The notes under the pieces are model-generated. The model did not search any database. It worked only from the letters and a program-made list of their open reading frames with translations, and was not told where the DNA came from. A stretch of DNA of 60,377 nt, from positions 1 through 60,377 of the forward strand of contig CAMXAU010000016.1 in the NCBI GenBank assembly GCA_947179325.1, in the 5' to 3' direction. Of this stretch, positions 34,667 through 43,393 are shown in pieces. The stretch comes from an uncultured Bacteroidales bacterium. Lineage in GTDB: Bacteria > Bacteroidota > Bacteroidia > Bacteroidales > UBA932. Within the stretch, counting starts at the first letter, position 1. Every line of letters starts with the position of its first letter. The position numbers and the translations under genes were made by a program.

Positions 34667-35868
34667 TACATGAGTGCCATTGCAATGAATCCGGCGGCAA
34701 GTGCGACCATGCAGTTTATAGCCTTTGCCTTGATGAAGCCTTTCTTGCTTTCTGCAAGAAGCGGAAGGGAGGCATGCCCGTCCTGTGAGATGCTGCTTGC
34801 CAGGAGCACCGGGAGCGGTACCAGGCCGCTGGCATACAATGTCACAAATATAAGGTGCGGACCTGATTCCGGAATTATCCCGACAGCGACCGCGAGGAGA
34901 ATCATGAGTGATGTGTTTCCGCTTATCCAGCTCCCGATATTGATATAGTGCATTCCGGCACCTATCACGGCCAGTACACCGAAAGTCCATGCAAATATTC
35001 CAGGAAGGTGTTTCACGACAACATGTCTCCACAGATGCTCCTCGACAAAATGGTCAGACCCGAATACCAGCACTGCCAGTACGATTATGCTGAGTATGGC
35101 AAACAATATGTTCATCCAGTCTTCGCTGAGCAGGTTGACTGTAAATTCCTCTCCATGTCCATGGGTATCCTCTGTGCAGCAGTGTCCGTCATGGCTGTGG
35201 GTACAGGCATGTGTACATGATGTATCCTCGTGTATATCGTGGTCGTGTTCAAGAACTCCTCCTGCAAGTGCGGCGATAAAGACGGCCACTCCTGCAAACA
35301 AGGCAATGCGTTTCCATCCAAGATGTCTCTCGGCATGCCCGGAGAATGCCTTGTGCCCTTTTTCCGTATGGCTTTCATGTCCGTCCGTGTCTTCTGAATG
35401 GATAGCATATCCGTCCATGCAGCCTTTGCTGCCGTCAGTACATGCTTCATGGCTGGCCTTGCGGCAATGAAGCATGTGGCGTTTTTCCATGATGAGGTCT
35501 GTCACAAGTCCAGTCGCCACGGCTATGACAAAAAGAATGGTGAAAACCATCATCGCCTTGTCCGGAATCATGGCGAGCATTACGAATGCTTCGTCTCCTG
35601 ATGAGGCAATCATCATGGCAATCAGTGCCCCGAAGCTCATCATTCCATGTGTGTACAGTGATACGGTGGCAAATCCTCCCATGCATCCCGGGACAGATCC
35701 AAGCAGTGCGCCGACCGTCACTTGCCCGAGCCTGCTGCTTCGCAGTCCGGAGAAGAATTTCCCATGGGATTCGATGTTGAAAGACTCGATCATCATCATC
35801 ATTATGACTACAAGTCCAGTAATAAGTATAGAATTGCGTAATACGTCAATGAATAAATGGAGAACCAT
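34666..35868 (-). CDS. ArsP_2-type (putative manganese/heavy-metal) permease with His-rich loop
   Basis: A 400-residue membrane protein of the putative manganese transporter/ArsP_2 type. The first half has FIDVLRNSILITGLVVIMMM, GALLGSVPGCMGGFATVSLY and ALIAMMIASSGDEAFVMLAM. The second half has ILLAVAVGIIPESGPHLIFV and VLLASSISQDGHASLPLLAE. About ten helices can be drawn, in two related halves. The middle (residues about 150-230) is a hydrophilic loop full of His, Cys, Asp and Glu (EHDHDIHEDTSC, CTHSHDGHCC, DTHGHGEE), likely to bind metal ions. The transported ion is unknown; efflux of Mn or another divalent metal is plausible. No metal regulator is adjacent. Confidence 0.78.
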   Translation of the reverse strand: MVLHLFIDVLRNSILITGLVVIMMMMIESFNIESHGKFFSGLRSSRLGQVTVGALLGSVPGCMGGFATVSLYTHGMMSFGALIAMMIASSGDEAFVMLAMIPDKAMMVFTILFVIAVATGLVTDLIMEKRHMLHCRKASHEACTDGSKGCMDGYAIHSEDTDGHESHTEKGHKAFSGHAERHLGWKRIALFAGVAVFIAALAGGVLEHDHDIHEDTSCTHACTHSHDGHCCTEDTHGHGEEFTVNLLSEDWMNILFAILSIIVLAVLVFGSDHFVEEHLWRHVVVKHLPGIFAWTFGVLAVIGAGMHYINIGSWISGNTSLMILLAVAVGIIPESGPHLIFVTLYASGLVPLPVLLASSISQDGHASLPLLAESKKGFIKAKAINCMVALAAGFIAMALM

Positions 35869-35924
35869 GCCTTAAACAGTTTTGTCTTCTCTTAAATGTG
35901 TGTTCTTTTCAGGTTAAGCCGCTT

Positions 35925-37025
35925 TTATTCAATCCAGCCGGTGATGAAAAGGTTGACTATTGGCCTTACCGGTGAATTGGTCGTAAGTGTAACTATTGTC
36001 AGTGCCTCTCCTTTCGGCATACCGGCAGTGTCAAGCTCAACGCTGAAACTGCCCTTTTCTCCGGCTTTCAGTTCCGGAACAGGTGTGGAGCTCCATTTCT
36101 CTGCATCTGCATCTATCTTATAGACTTTGAATGTCCCTTTGCCGACATTGCTGAACTCCCATCTTGCAGTGACCTTTTCCCCTGCCTTTACCTTTCCGAA
36201 CGAATACGTGCTGGCCGTGAACATAGGTCTTGCAGAATTGTCCCTCTGCTCTTTTGTCATGCCGCTGAAGTTCTCCTTTGTGAACGCGAATATCTTCAGC
36301 TGGCCTCCTGTGCTGATGCCGTCAGTCTCAGGAGTCGCATAATACCAGTTCTTTCCCCAGATGCCGTCAACGGCAGTTACGGTAAATGTCACCCTGGCAG
36401 TCTTGCCCGGTGGAACAGGGTTGGGGGAGACTGAAAGGGAAAGACCTTCTGAAATATTTGTGAATGAGATTTTTACTGGTTTTGATGAGAGGTTCGCAAC
36501 TTCTGTCTCCTCGCTTTTGCGTCCTCCAGCCTCAAGGTTTCCGCATTTCAGTTCTGTGCTCTTGAATCCAAGCTTTCCCATGCGTATGGAGAACATTTCC
36601 TCAATGCTCATCTTTTTCTCATGTGCACTTCCACGGAGACGCAGCAGGATCGGCCTTGAAATCCCTGACACATTTACTGTCAATGTCTTCTCGAAAGGGT
36701 ATGGGCCTTCGTCATTTGTGTACTTCGCTGATATCTTTGCAGATTTGCCAGGAAGTATAGGCTCCTTGCTCCATTGTACATCTGTACATCCGCAGGATGT
36801 GGTCACGCTGTAGATTACTACAGGCTTGCTGCTGATATTCTTCATTGTGAAGCTGCAGGACAGCGGCCCGTCGCTCAGCATTACGTCACCGAAGTTATGG
36901 ATCATGCTGTCAAATTCCACTGTCCCTGATATCTGTTCCTGTGCATGCACGGCAGCAGATGTTGAGCATAGAGCCATTGCAATGCCGGCTGCCAGGAATA
37001 ACTTTCTGAAAAATTTCATCTCCAT
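35925..37025 (-). CDS. DUF1573 periplasmic/secreted protein
   Basis: A 366-residue exported protein with a signal peptide (MKFFRKLFLAAGIAMALCS ... AVHAQ); the start may be the first ATG at 37025 or the second two codons later. It begins with the DUF1573 pattern FDSMIHNFGDVMLSDGPLSC, then SFTMKNISSKPVVIYSVTTS followed by CGCTDVQW, the usual CGCT signature. A second, less regular copy follows at about 265-355 (STYSFGKVKAGEKVTARWEF, TNSPVRPIVNLFITG). These are Ig-like (ASH-type) beta domains. The function is unknown. It is a single gene with the ferredoxin promoter region behind it on the other strand. Confidence 0.85.
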   Translation of the reverse strand: MEMKFFRKLFLAAGIAMALCSTSAAVHAQEQISGTVEFDSMIHNFGDVMLSDGPLSCSFTMKNISSKPVVIYSVTTSCGCTDVQWSKEPILPGKSAKISAKYTNDEGPYPFEKTLTVNVSGISRPILLRLRGSAHEKKMSIEEMFSIRMGKLGFKSTELKCGNLEAGGRKSEETEVANLSSKPVKISFTNISEGLSLSVSPNPVPPGKTARVTFTVTAVDGIWGKNWYYATPETDGISTGGQLKIFAFTKENFSGMTKEQRDNSARPMFTASTYSFGKVKAGEKVTARWEFSNVGKGTFKVYKIDADAEKWSSTPVPELKAGEKGSFSVELDTAGMPKGEALTIVTLTTNSPVRPIVNLFITGWIE

Positions 37026-37124
37026 AAGATTTTAACGGACAGCAAATATAGTCATTTTAGATGAACTGGCGACAACATCTCTGCATGCGGCAGCATTCTG
37101 ACGTTGTCTATTCTGCCATTAAAA

Positions 37125-37156
37125 TTTGCTAAACTTAAATTAAAGATATAAATTTG
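37125..37156 (+). promoter_or_regulatory. Strong consensus promoter of the ferredoxin gene
   Basis: TTTG at 37125-37128, a 20-bp spacer and TAAATTTG at 37149-37156 are a full match to the Bacteroidetes promoter. The leader to the ATG at 37229 is about 65 nt. Confidence 0.8.
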
Positions 37157-37228
37157 CAGCCTTTGGACAGGGAGGTATATGCTACATCCCGCCAGCTTGA
37201 CACAACAACAATTAAAATAAAAAGAATT

Positions 37229-37399
37229 ATGGCCTACAAAATTACAGAAGATTGCGTTGCTTGCGGAACTTGCATCAACGAGTGTCCTCAGGGAGCTATT
37301 TCAGAGGGTGACATCTATAAGATTGACCCTAATGCATGCATTGATTGCGGTACTTGTGCTGATGTCTGCCCTATGGGTGCTATCCAGCCAGGTGAGTAA
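37229..37399 (+). CDS. 2[4Fe-4S] ferredoxin
   Basis: A 56-residue electron carrier with two clusters. I start at MAYKITEDCVACG; the open frame begins further up at 37154, inside the -7 box of the promoter, which rules out that start. The two cluster motifs are CVACGTCINECPQGAI and CIDCGTCADVCPMGAI, each CxxCxxCxxxCP. This is the clostridial-type ferredoxin, the usual partner of pyruvate:ferredoxin oxidoreductase, whose gene lies 11 kb to the right. It is a single gene with its own consensus promoter and a perfect terminator, as expected of an abundant protein. Confidence 0.95.
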   Translation: MAYKITEDCVACGTCINECPQGAISEGDIYKIDPNACIDCGTCADVCPMGAIQPGE

Positions 37400-37419
37400 T
37401 TCCTGATGAAAGCAATGTA

Positions 37420-37461
37420 GCAGCGGCCGGTCAAAATGCTTTGACCGGCCGCTGCCTTTTT
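37420..37461 (+). terminator. Terminator of the ferredoxin gene
   Basis: A 16-bp perfect stem (GCAGCGGCCGGTCAAA and its complement) with a 4-nt loop, followed by a T5 run. Confidence 0.95.
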
Positions 37462-37486
37462 CTGATATTCCGTTCCGTTTACTGTC

Positions 37487-40400
37487 CTATTCCTTCCATC
37501 CGCCTCCAAGTGCCTTGTACAGTTCTACCATGGCCAGGTATTCATTGGCCACTGCGTTGCTCAGGGCTATCTGCGAGTCAAAATACTTTCTTTGTGCATC
37601 AAGTACGTCAAGATAGTTTATGACACCGTTTATGTATTGATATCTTGCAAGTGAAACATATTTGTTCGCGGCTTTTTCCAGGTCCATTTTCAGGTTGGTG
37701 TTCTCCCTTGCCGAGGAAAATTTCACAGTGGCGTCATAGACTTCCCTGAAAGCCTGCATTACGGTTTTCTCATAATTCAGCCTGCTTTGCTCGTATGCCT
37801 CTATTGAAGCCTTGAAGTTGGCCTTTTTCTGGCCGAACTGGAAAATAGGGGCGGCAAAGGTCGCAAGCGCATAATAATACGGTGACTTTATGAAATCGGC
37901 AAAGCTGTCGCTTTCAAGTCCTCCGGTGAGCGATATCGTGAAAGTAGGGAAGCGTTCTGCCTGTGCTACACCGACCGCGGCCTCGGCTGACTGCAGTTCC
38001 TGGGCTGCCTTCATTATGTCCGGACGCCGGTGAAGCAGCTGTGACGGAAGCCCGAGCGGAATGCTGTCCCTGTAGCTCAGTTCATTCCCAAGCTTCTGCC
38101 GGTCAATGGCTTTTGGGTATGAGCCTGTGAGGAATGAAAGCTCGCTCTCCTTGAGTGCAACTTTCCTCTCAAGGTCAGGGATCAGTGATGATGTCGTTGC
38201 AAGCTCAACCAGAGACTGCTGATAAGGCGTCTCTGATGTCAGGCCTCCATCAAATCTGATCTTGGCCTGATTGGCTCCTTCCTCGCGTGTCTTCAGTGTC
38301 CTTCTGACAATTTCAAGTTCACTGTCAAGCGACAGCAGTTCGAAATAGGCCTGTGCGACATTTGCAACCAATGTCATTTTCAATGCTCTCTGTGCCTCTA
38401 TCCCGGCCAGGTATTCAGCAGCTTTTTTGCGGCTTGCCCATCTGAGATGCCCCCAGAGGTCGACCTCCCATGCTATGTTTGCCTTAGGGATTCCTATCTC
38501 CGGGTCATTCTTGGGCGTATTCCCGCCGTAGTTCACATATTCATTGTTCGCATAGCTGCTGAGACTGAGGGATGGCCATTGCCTGGATTTCTCTACCCTG
38601 TAGCGATATTCAAGCTCCTGTATCCTGTGTGATGCGGCCAGCATGTCCTTGTTGTACTCCAGCGCGTCATTTATAAGCCTTTGCAAAGTCGTGTCCTGGT
38701 AGATTTTCCACCATTCAAGGTCCGCAATGGTAAGGGAATCTGACGAGTTCCCGGCAAATTGTTCAGGCATGTCGAGCTGAGGCTTTGCACAATATCTGGC
38801 AGGTGAACATGACCCTAAGGATATTCCTGCTGCCAGCAGAACTGCTGCTCCCATGGCTGTGCCGGAACCCTTAATGCGCCTTGTAGACAGTTTCTTGCGT
38901 ATTTTGTATATTATTACGAAGAAGAACGGCACAAAGACGATCCCGATGGTAATTGCAGCCAGCATTCCGAAGAAGACTCCGGTACCGATGTTCTGCCTTG
39001 AGGCAGAGCCTGGACCCGATGCGAAGACAAGCGGCAGCATTCCGAGTATGAAGGCGAGCGATGTCATGACGATAGGCCTGAACCTTAGGTTGGCTGCAGT
39101 GGCCGCAGCATCTTCCGGAGTCTTTCCTTTTTCAACCTCCTCTTTTGCAAACTCTACAATGAGGATTGCATTCTTGGCCACAAGGCCGACAAGCATTACA
39201 AGTCCGATCTGGAAATATATGTTGCTTTCAAGTCCGGCGATGCTGATTCCAAGGTAGGCTCCGGCTATCGCAATCGGAAGTGAAAGGATTACAGCTATAG
39301 GGATTGACCAGCTCTCGTATTGTGCAGCAAGGAAAAGGAATACAAACAGCAGCGCAAGCGCCAGTACAAGCCCTGTCTTTCCTCCCTCTTTCTTCTCCTG
39401 GTACGACATGCCGCTCCATTCTACCCCTATGCTTTCAGGAAGATGCTCCCTGGCAATCTCTTCAAGTATTTCCATGGCCTGCCCGGAGCTGTAGCCCTGT
39501 GCTGCTTCTCCGCTGATTGTTGCGGAGTTGTACATGTTGAACCTCTTGATTGTTCCGGGGCCGGTTGTATATGAAGTTGAACCGAGCGCAGTGACAGGAA
39601 CCATATTGCCGCTTGAACTCTTTACGAAGAACAGGTTGAGGTTGTCCTTGTGTGCGCGGTATGGGGCATCAGCCTGTATGTATACCCTGTATATGCGGTT
39701 GAACATATTGAAGTCGTTCACATATATGGAGCCTGTAAAGGCTTTCAGGGTAGCGAATACATCAGAGAGAGGTACTCCGATAAGCTGCGTCTTGTCCCTG
39801 TCGGCATCGAAATACAGCTGAGGTATATCTTTCTGGAGTCCGGAAGACATACCGCTGAGCTCCTTGCGCTGTGATGCGTAGAACAGAAGCGTGTCGGCAG
39901 CCTGCTGGAGCTGGCTGTATGATATGTCGCCTTTAGCTTCAAGAACCATGGAGAAACCGCCTGATGAACCGAGTCCAGGGATTACCGCCGGTGTGCTCAG
40001 ATAGACTTTGCTTTCAGGATATAATGAAAGTGAATCGCTTACGCTCTTCATTATCTTGTTGATGTCAGTCTCTTTCCTTTCTTTCCATGATTTCAGGATG
40101 ACTGTAAGGGTGCTGTTTGCCTGGCTCGTCCCTATGCGTGGGCTTGAGCCTGTCACATTCAGGACGTATTCTATGTCTGGCTGCCTCATGAGGAAGTCCA
40201 TAGCCCTGTCCGTGACTTCGCGTGTCCTTTCAAGTGTGGCGTTTACCGGGAGCTCCAGCTCAACAGTGAAATATCCCTGGTCTTCCTTAGGCATAAAGCT
40301 GGACGGTACCAGGGCTGATATCAGCCATATTCCTATAATTGAAATCCCGAAGAGTGCAAACATTCTCGGGGCATGTCTCAGGCTTGCACGTACCATCCTC

Positions 40401-41977
40401 TCGTAGAACGAATTGCCTGCGGCAAGGCTGTCGTTGATCTTTCTGAACAGGAAATTCTTTCTGCTGTCCCCGTTTTCCGGACGGAGTATAAGGGAGCACA
40501 TTACAGGGCTGAGAGTCAGAGCTACAATAGTAGATATGATGACAGACACTGCAATCGTGACTGTAAATTGCCTGAACAGCTGTCCGGTAATGCCGGAGAG
40601 GAAGCTGACAGGCACGAATACGGCACAGAGGACAAGCGACATTGCTATCAGTGCTCCTCCGATTTCTCTCATAGCTTTCTTTGTAGCTTCTTTAGGGGAC
40701 AGGTGCTCTGCCTGCATTATCCTGTCGACATTCTCGACGACCACAATGGCGTCATCAACGACAATTCCGATGGCGAGTATAAGCCCGAGGAGAGTCATGG
40801 TATTGAGCGAGAACCCGAAGATGAGCATTATCCCGAATGTTCCGATCAGGGATATAGGCACAGCTATGGCCGGGATGATTGTGGCCCTCCAGCTCTGCAG
40901 CGAAAGGAATACGACAAGTATTACAAGGAACAGGGCCTCGAACAATGTCTTGTATACCTGGTGTATGGACTCTGAGATATAGGTCGTCATATCAAAAGGG
41001 ATGTCATAGCTAATACCTTCCGGAAATGTCTTGCTTATCTCTTCCATTGCATCCTTTACGCTCTTGGCGACATCCATTGCATTGGCTCCAGGCAGCATGT
41101 TGATATTGATGACGGCGGCGTTGCCCCCGTTGATACCGCTCTCTGTGTTGTATGTCTGGGCTTCAAGCGAAACCCGTGCAACGTCCTTGAGCCTTATCAT
41201 GGTTCCGTCCTGGGCCGCCCTTATGACTATGTTCTCAAACTGGCTTACAGATGAAAGCCTTCCTGTGGCTGTAATCGGGATAGTGACATCTACATTTTCA
41301 AGAGGCTGCTGGCCGAGCACACCTGCTGCAGACTCGCGGTTCTGGTCCTTGATTGCATTCTGGAGATCCTTGACTGTAAGCCCCATGCTTGCAAGCTTGT
41401 CCGGCTGGACCCATATCTGCATCGCGTAGTAGCGTGAGCCTACATTGGATACGCCTCCGACCCCAGGGACACGCCGGAGCATGTCCACGACATTCAGGGT
41501 GGCGTAGTTGCTCAGGTATATTTCGTCGAATTTCGGGTCGTTTGACAGCAGGGTGATTGTCATGAGTTTGCTGGAGGCCTGCTTCTCAACGGATATGCCG
41601 TTCTGTACAACTTCTGCCGGAAGCCTTGACTCTGCCAGCTTTACGCGGTTCTGGACCTCTACGGCAGCAAGGTCAGGGTTGCTTGAAATGTCAAATGTCA
41701 CAGATGCGGAGAATGCTCCCGTATTTGAGTTGGATGACTCCATATACAGCATTCCTGGTGTACCGTTCAGCTCCTGCTCGATAGGGGTGGCGACAGCCTG
41801 GGCGACAGTCTGGGCGCTTGCTCCTGGATATGATGCTGATATCCTGACAACAGGGGGGACAATCTGCGGATACTGGTCCACAGGGAGCATAATGAGTCCT
41901 ATGAGTCCAACAAGGACGATTATAATTGATATGACAGTCGAGAATACCGGCCTGTCAATAAAAAAGTCTGACTTCAT
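37487..41977 (-). CDS. RND efflux pump (HAE1 type) fused in frame to its outer-membrane channel
   Basis: A 1496-residue reading frame. Residues 1-1041 are a complete HAE1/AcrB-type proton-drug antiporter: first helix after FFIDRPVFSTVISIII, porter region (SYPGASAQTVAQAVATPIEQ), the helix 4 proton-relay pair in GIVVDDAIVVVENVDR, the family motif GEAAQGYSSGQAM and the last helix GIVFVPFFFVIIYKIRKKL. Residues 1042-1496 are a complete OMF/TolC-type channel with its own lipoprotein signal (MGAAVLLAAGISLGSC, lipobox LGSC) and duplicated OMF repeats (WWKIYQDTTLQRLINDALEY, LLHRRPDIMKAAQELQSAEA). No stop codon separates them. The internal signal peptide starts with an ATG at 38854-38852, so the channel may also be made by internal initiation, or the product may be cleaved. 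It follows the adaptor gene by 24 bp. Confidence 0.9.
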   Translation of the reverse strand: MKSDFFIDRPVFSTVISIIIVLVGLIGLIMLPVDQYPQIVPPVVRISASYPGASAQTVAQAVATPIEQELNGTPGMLYMESSNSNTGAFSASVTFDISSNPDLAAVEVQNRVKLAESRLPAEVVQNGISVEKQASSKLMTITLLSNDPKFDEIYLSNYATLNVVDMLRRVPGVGGVSNVGSRYYAMQIWVQPDKLASMGLTVKDLQNAIKDQNRESAAGVLGQQPLENVDVTIPITATGRLSSVSQFENIVIRAAQDGTMIRLKDVARVSLEAQTYNTESGINGGNAAVININMLPGANAMDVAKSVKDAMEEISKTFPEGISYDIPFDMTTYISESIHQVYKTLFEALFLVILVVFLSLQSWRATIIPAIAVPISLIGTFGIMLIFGFSLNTMTLLGLILAIGIVVDDAIVVVENVDRIMQAEHLSPKEATKKAMREIGGALIAMSLVLCAVFVPVSFLSGITGQLFRQFTVTIAVSVIISTIVALTLSPVMCSLILRPENGDSRKNFLFRKINDSLAAGNSFYERMVRASLRHAPRMFALFGISIIGIWLISALVPSSFMPKEDQGYFTVELELPVNATLERTREVTDRAMDFLMRQPDIEYVLNVTGSSPRIGTSQANSTLTVILKSWKERKETDINKIMKSVSDSLSLYPESKVYLSTPAVIPGLGSSGGFSMVLEAKGDISYSQLQQAADTLLFYASQRKELSGMSSGLQKDIPQLYFDADRDKTQLIGVPLSDVFATLKAFTGSIYVNDFNMFNRIYRVYIQADAPYRAHKDNLNLFFVKSSSGNMVPVTALGSTSYTTGPGTIKRFNMYNSATISGEAAQGYSSGQAMEILEEIAREHLPESIGVEWSGMSYQEKKEGGKTGLVLALALLFVFLFLAAQYESWSIPIAVILSLPIAIAGAYLGISIAGLESNIYFQIGLVMLVGLVAKNAILIVEFAKEEVEKGKTPEDAAATAANLRFRPIVMTSLAFILGMLPLVFASGPGSASRQNIGTGVFFGMLAAITIGIVFVPFFFVIIYKIRKKLSTRRIKGSGTAMGAAVLLAAGISLGSCSPARYCAKPQLDMPEQFAGNSSDSLTIADLEWWKIYQDTTLQRLINDALEYNKDMLAASHRIQELEYRYRVEKSRQWPSLSLSSYANNEYVNYGGNTPKNDPEIGIPKANIAWEVDLWGHLRWASRKKAAEYLAGIEAQRALKMTLVANVAQAYFELLSLDSELEIVRRTLKTREEGANQAKIRFDGGLTSETPYQQSLVELATTSSLIPDLERKVALKESELSFLTGSYPKAIDRQKLGNELSYRDSIPLGLPSQLLHRRPDIMKAAQELQSAEAAVGVAQAERFPTFTISLTGGLESDSFADFIKSPYYYALATFAAPIFQFGQKKANFKASIEAYEQSRLNYEKTVMQAFREVYDATVKFSSARENTNLKMDLEKAANKYVSLARYQYINGVINYLDVLDAQRKYFDSQIALSNAVANEYLAMVELYKALGGGWKE

Positions 41978-42001
41978 GCTATATCCTTATTATGGATGTA
42001 A

Positions 42002-43192
42002 TTAGATAGACCTTGCCTTCATTCCATGCGTGAGCTTATGGTAGCCCTCAACAACGATGCGTTCCCCTCTGAACAGTCCTCTCTCGACCACTGTATTGTT
42101 GCCTATTTCTGGACCTGTCTCAATGAAGCGCTTCTCTACGATATCGTCGCTGCGGAGTACATATATAAATGCACCGCTTCTTTCAATCTCTATGGCTTTC
42201 GTCGGCACTACAACTGCATTTTCACGTACATCAAGCAGAAGCTTTACATTGGTGAACTGTCCCGGAAGAAGGGCGTGGGATGGGTTCGGCATGGCCGCCC
42301 TTACGGAAAAGGTACCTGACTTCGAGTCAACCTGCGGGTCAGCGAAATCCACAAGCCCTTTATATTTATATACGGTCTTGTCGGCAAGTGTGATAGTGAT
42401 GTATGGATCCCAGTTCCTTGTTGAGTCTTTCTGCCCGAAATTGACATTGCGCGACTTGCTCATCTGGTAGTCGAGGTCTGTCATCTTGAACTCGACAAGG
42501 ACAGTGTCGCTCTTGACGATGTTTGCCAGAAGCGACTGCCCGCCTGGCCCTACCAATGTCCCTATGTCTACATGTCTCTCGCTTATATATCCGCTGATAG
42601 GGGAGCGTACTGTAGTGTAGCTTAATGTCAGTTCGTCCTGCATCAGGTCAGCCTCGCTCATCATGACATCTGCAGTTGCGCTCTCGTACGACGCGATTGC
42701 ATTGTCAAGGTCAAGCTGGCTTGCAGCTTTCTGCTCATATAGAGGCCTGATCCTGCTCAGGTCCCTTTCAGCCTTCATCGCCAGCGCCTTGTTCTTCTTG
42801 AGCAGAGCCTTGGCCTTGTCCACTTTAGCCTGGTACTGTCTTGGGTCAATGATGAAAAGCACCTGGTCTTTCTTTACATATGTGCCTTCCTCAAAAAGCA
42901 TCTTTTCAAGATATCCCTCAACCCTTGCCCTTACTTCTACAAACTGCTGCGCCCGGATGCTCCCCGGATATTCACCGTAGATCTCGACGTCCTGTGTTGT
43001 CACAGGCATGGTCGTTACTGTCGGGATATATTCTTCAGGCTGCTCCGGCCAGAATACAAGTACAAGTATCCCGGCAGCAATAATGGCAGCGACGGCTGCC
43101 ATTAACCAGCTTTTCCATGATAATTTCTTGATTCTCACAATGAAATATTGTGATTTCTGGTAAGAACCAGCTATAAAATCTTTTCCTTTCAT
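42002..43192 (-). CDS. RND efflux periplasmic adaptor (AcrA-type)
   Basis: Membrane-fusion protein joining the RND pump to the outer-membrane channel. It has 396 residues with an N-terminal membrane anchor at about 30-48 (LMAAVAAIIAAGILVLVFW). A lipoyl half (YPGSIRAQQFVEVRARVEGY) is followed by a helical hairpin (VDKAKALLKKNKALAMKAER ... LDLDNAIASYESATADVMMS), the second lipoyl half (LSYTTVRSPISGYISERHVD) and the beta-barrel and membrane-proximal parts (LLPGQFTNVKLLLDV, VVVPTKAIEIERSGAFIYVL). It is the first gene of the operon, 24 bp before the pump. No local repressor of the TetR type is adjacent. Confidence 0.93.
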   Translation of the reverse strand: MKGKDFIAGSYQKSQYFIVRIKKLSWKSWLMAAVAAIIAAGILVLVFWPEQPEEYIPTVTTMPVTTQDVEIYGEYPGSIRAQQFVEVRARVEGYLEKMLFEEGTYVKKDQVLFIIDPRQYQAKVDKAKALLKKNKALAMKAERDLSRIRPLYEQKAASQLDLDNAIASYESATADVMMSEADLMQDELTLSYTTVRSPISGYISERHVDIGTLVGPGGQSLLANIVKSDTVLVEFKMTDLDYQMSKSRNVNFGQKDSTRNWDPYITITLADKTVYKYKGLVDFADPQVDSKSGTFSVRAAMPNPSHALLPGQFTNVKLLLDVRENAVVVPTKAIEIERSGAFIYVLRSDDIVEKRFIETGPEIGNNTVVERGLFRGERIVVEGYHKLTHGMKARSI

Positions 43193-43259
43193 CCCCTGGG
43201 CTTAATTGTCTTTATAAAAACGTCAACTCTTATTAAGAGCAAAAATGAAACCAAACCTA

Positions 43260-43267
43260 CAAATATA
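43260..43267 (-). promoter_or_regulatory. -7 box of the efflux operon
   Basis: Minus-strand TATATTTG lies 68 bp upstream of the adaptor start codon. No convincing -33 box is seen. Confidence 0.4.
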
Positions 43268-43329
43268 GGGAATTATTATGATAGAAATGTACCAGTCGCT
43301 TTGAATCGAAGAAAAACCATGCAATTCTC

Positions 43330-43370
43330 CAAAAACAAAGCCACCCTGGCCTGTTCTGGCCGGGGTGGCT
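43330..43370 (-). terminator. Terminator of the M16 protease gene
   Basis: AGCCACCC (43339-43346) pairs with GGGTGGCT (43363-43370), with an inner GGCC/GGCC stem. On the minus strand it is followed by TTGTTTTTGG. Confidence 0.8.
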
Positions 43371-43393
43371 GGTTGTAGCAATATGCAGAAGTC

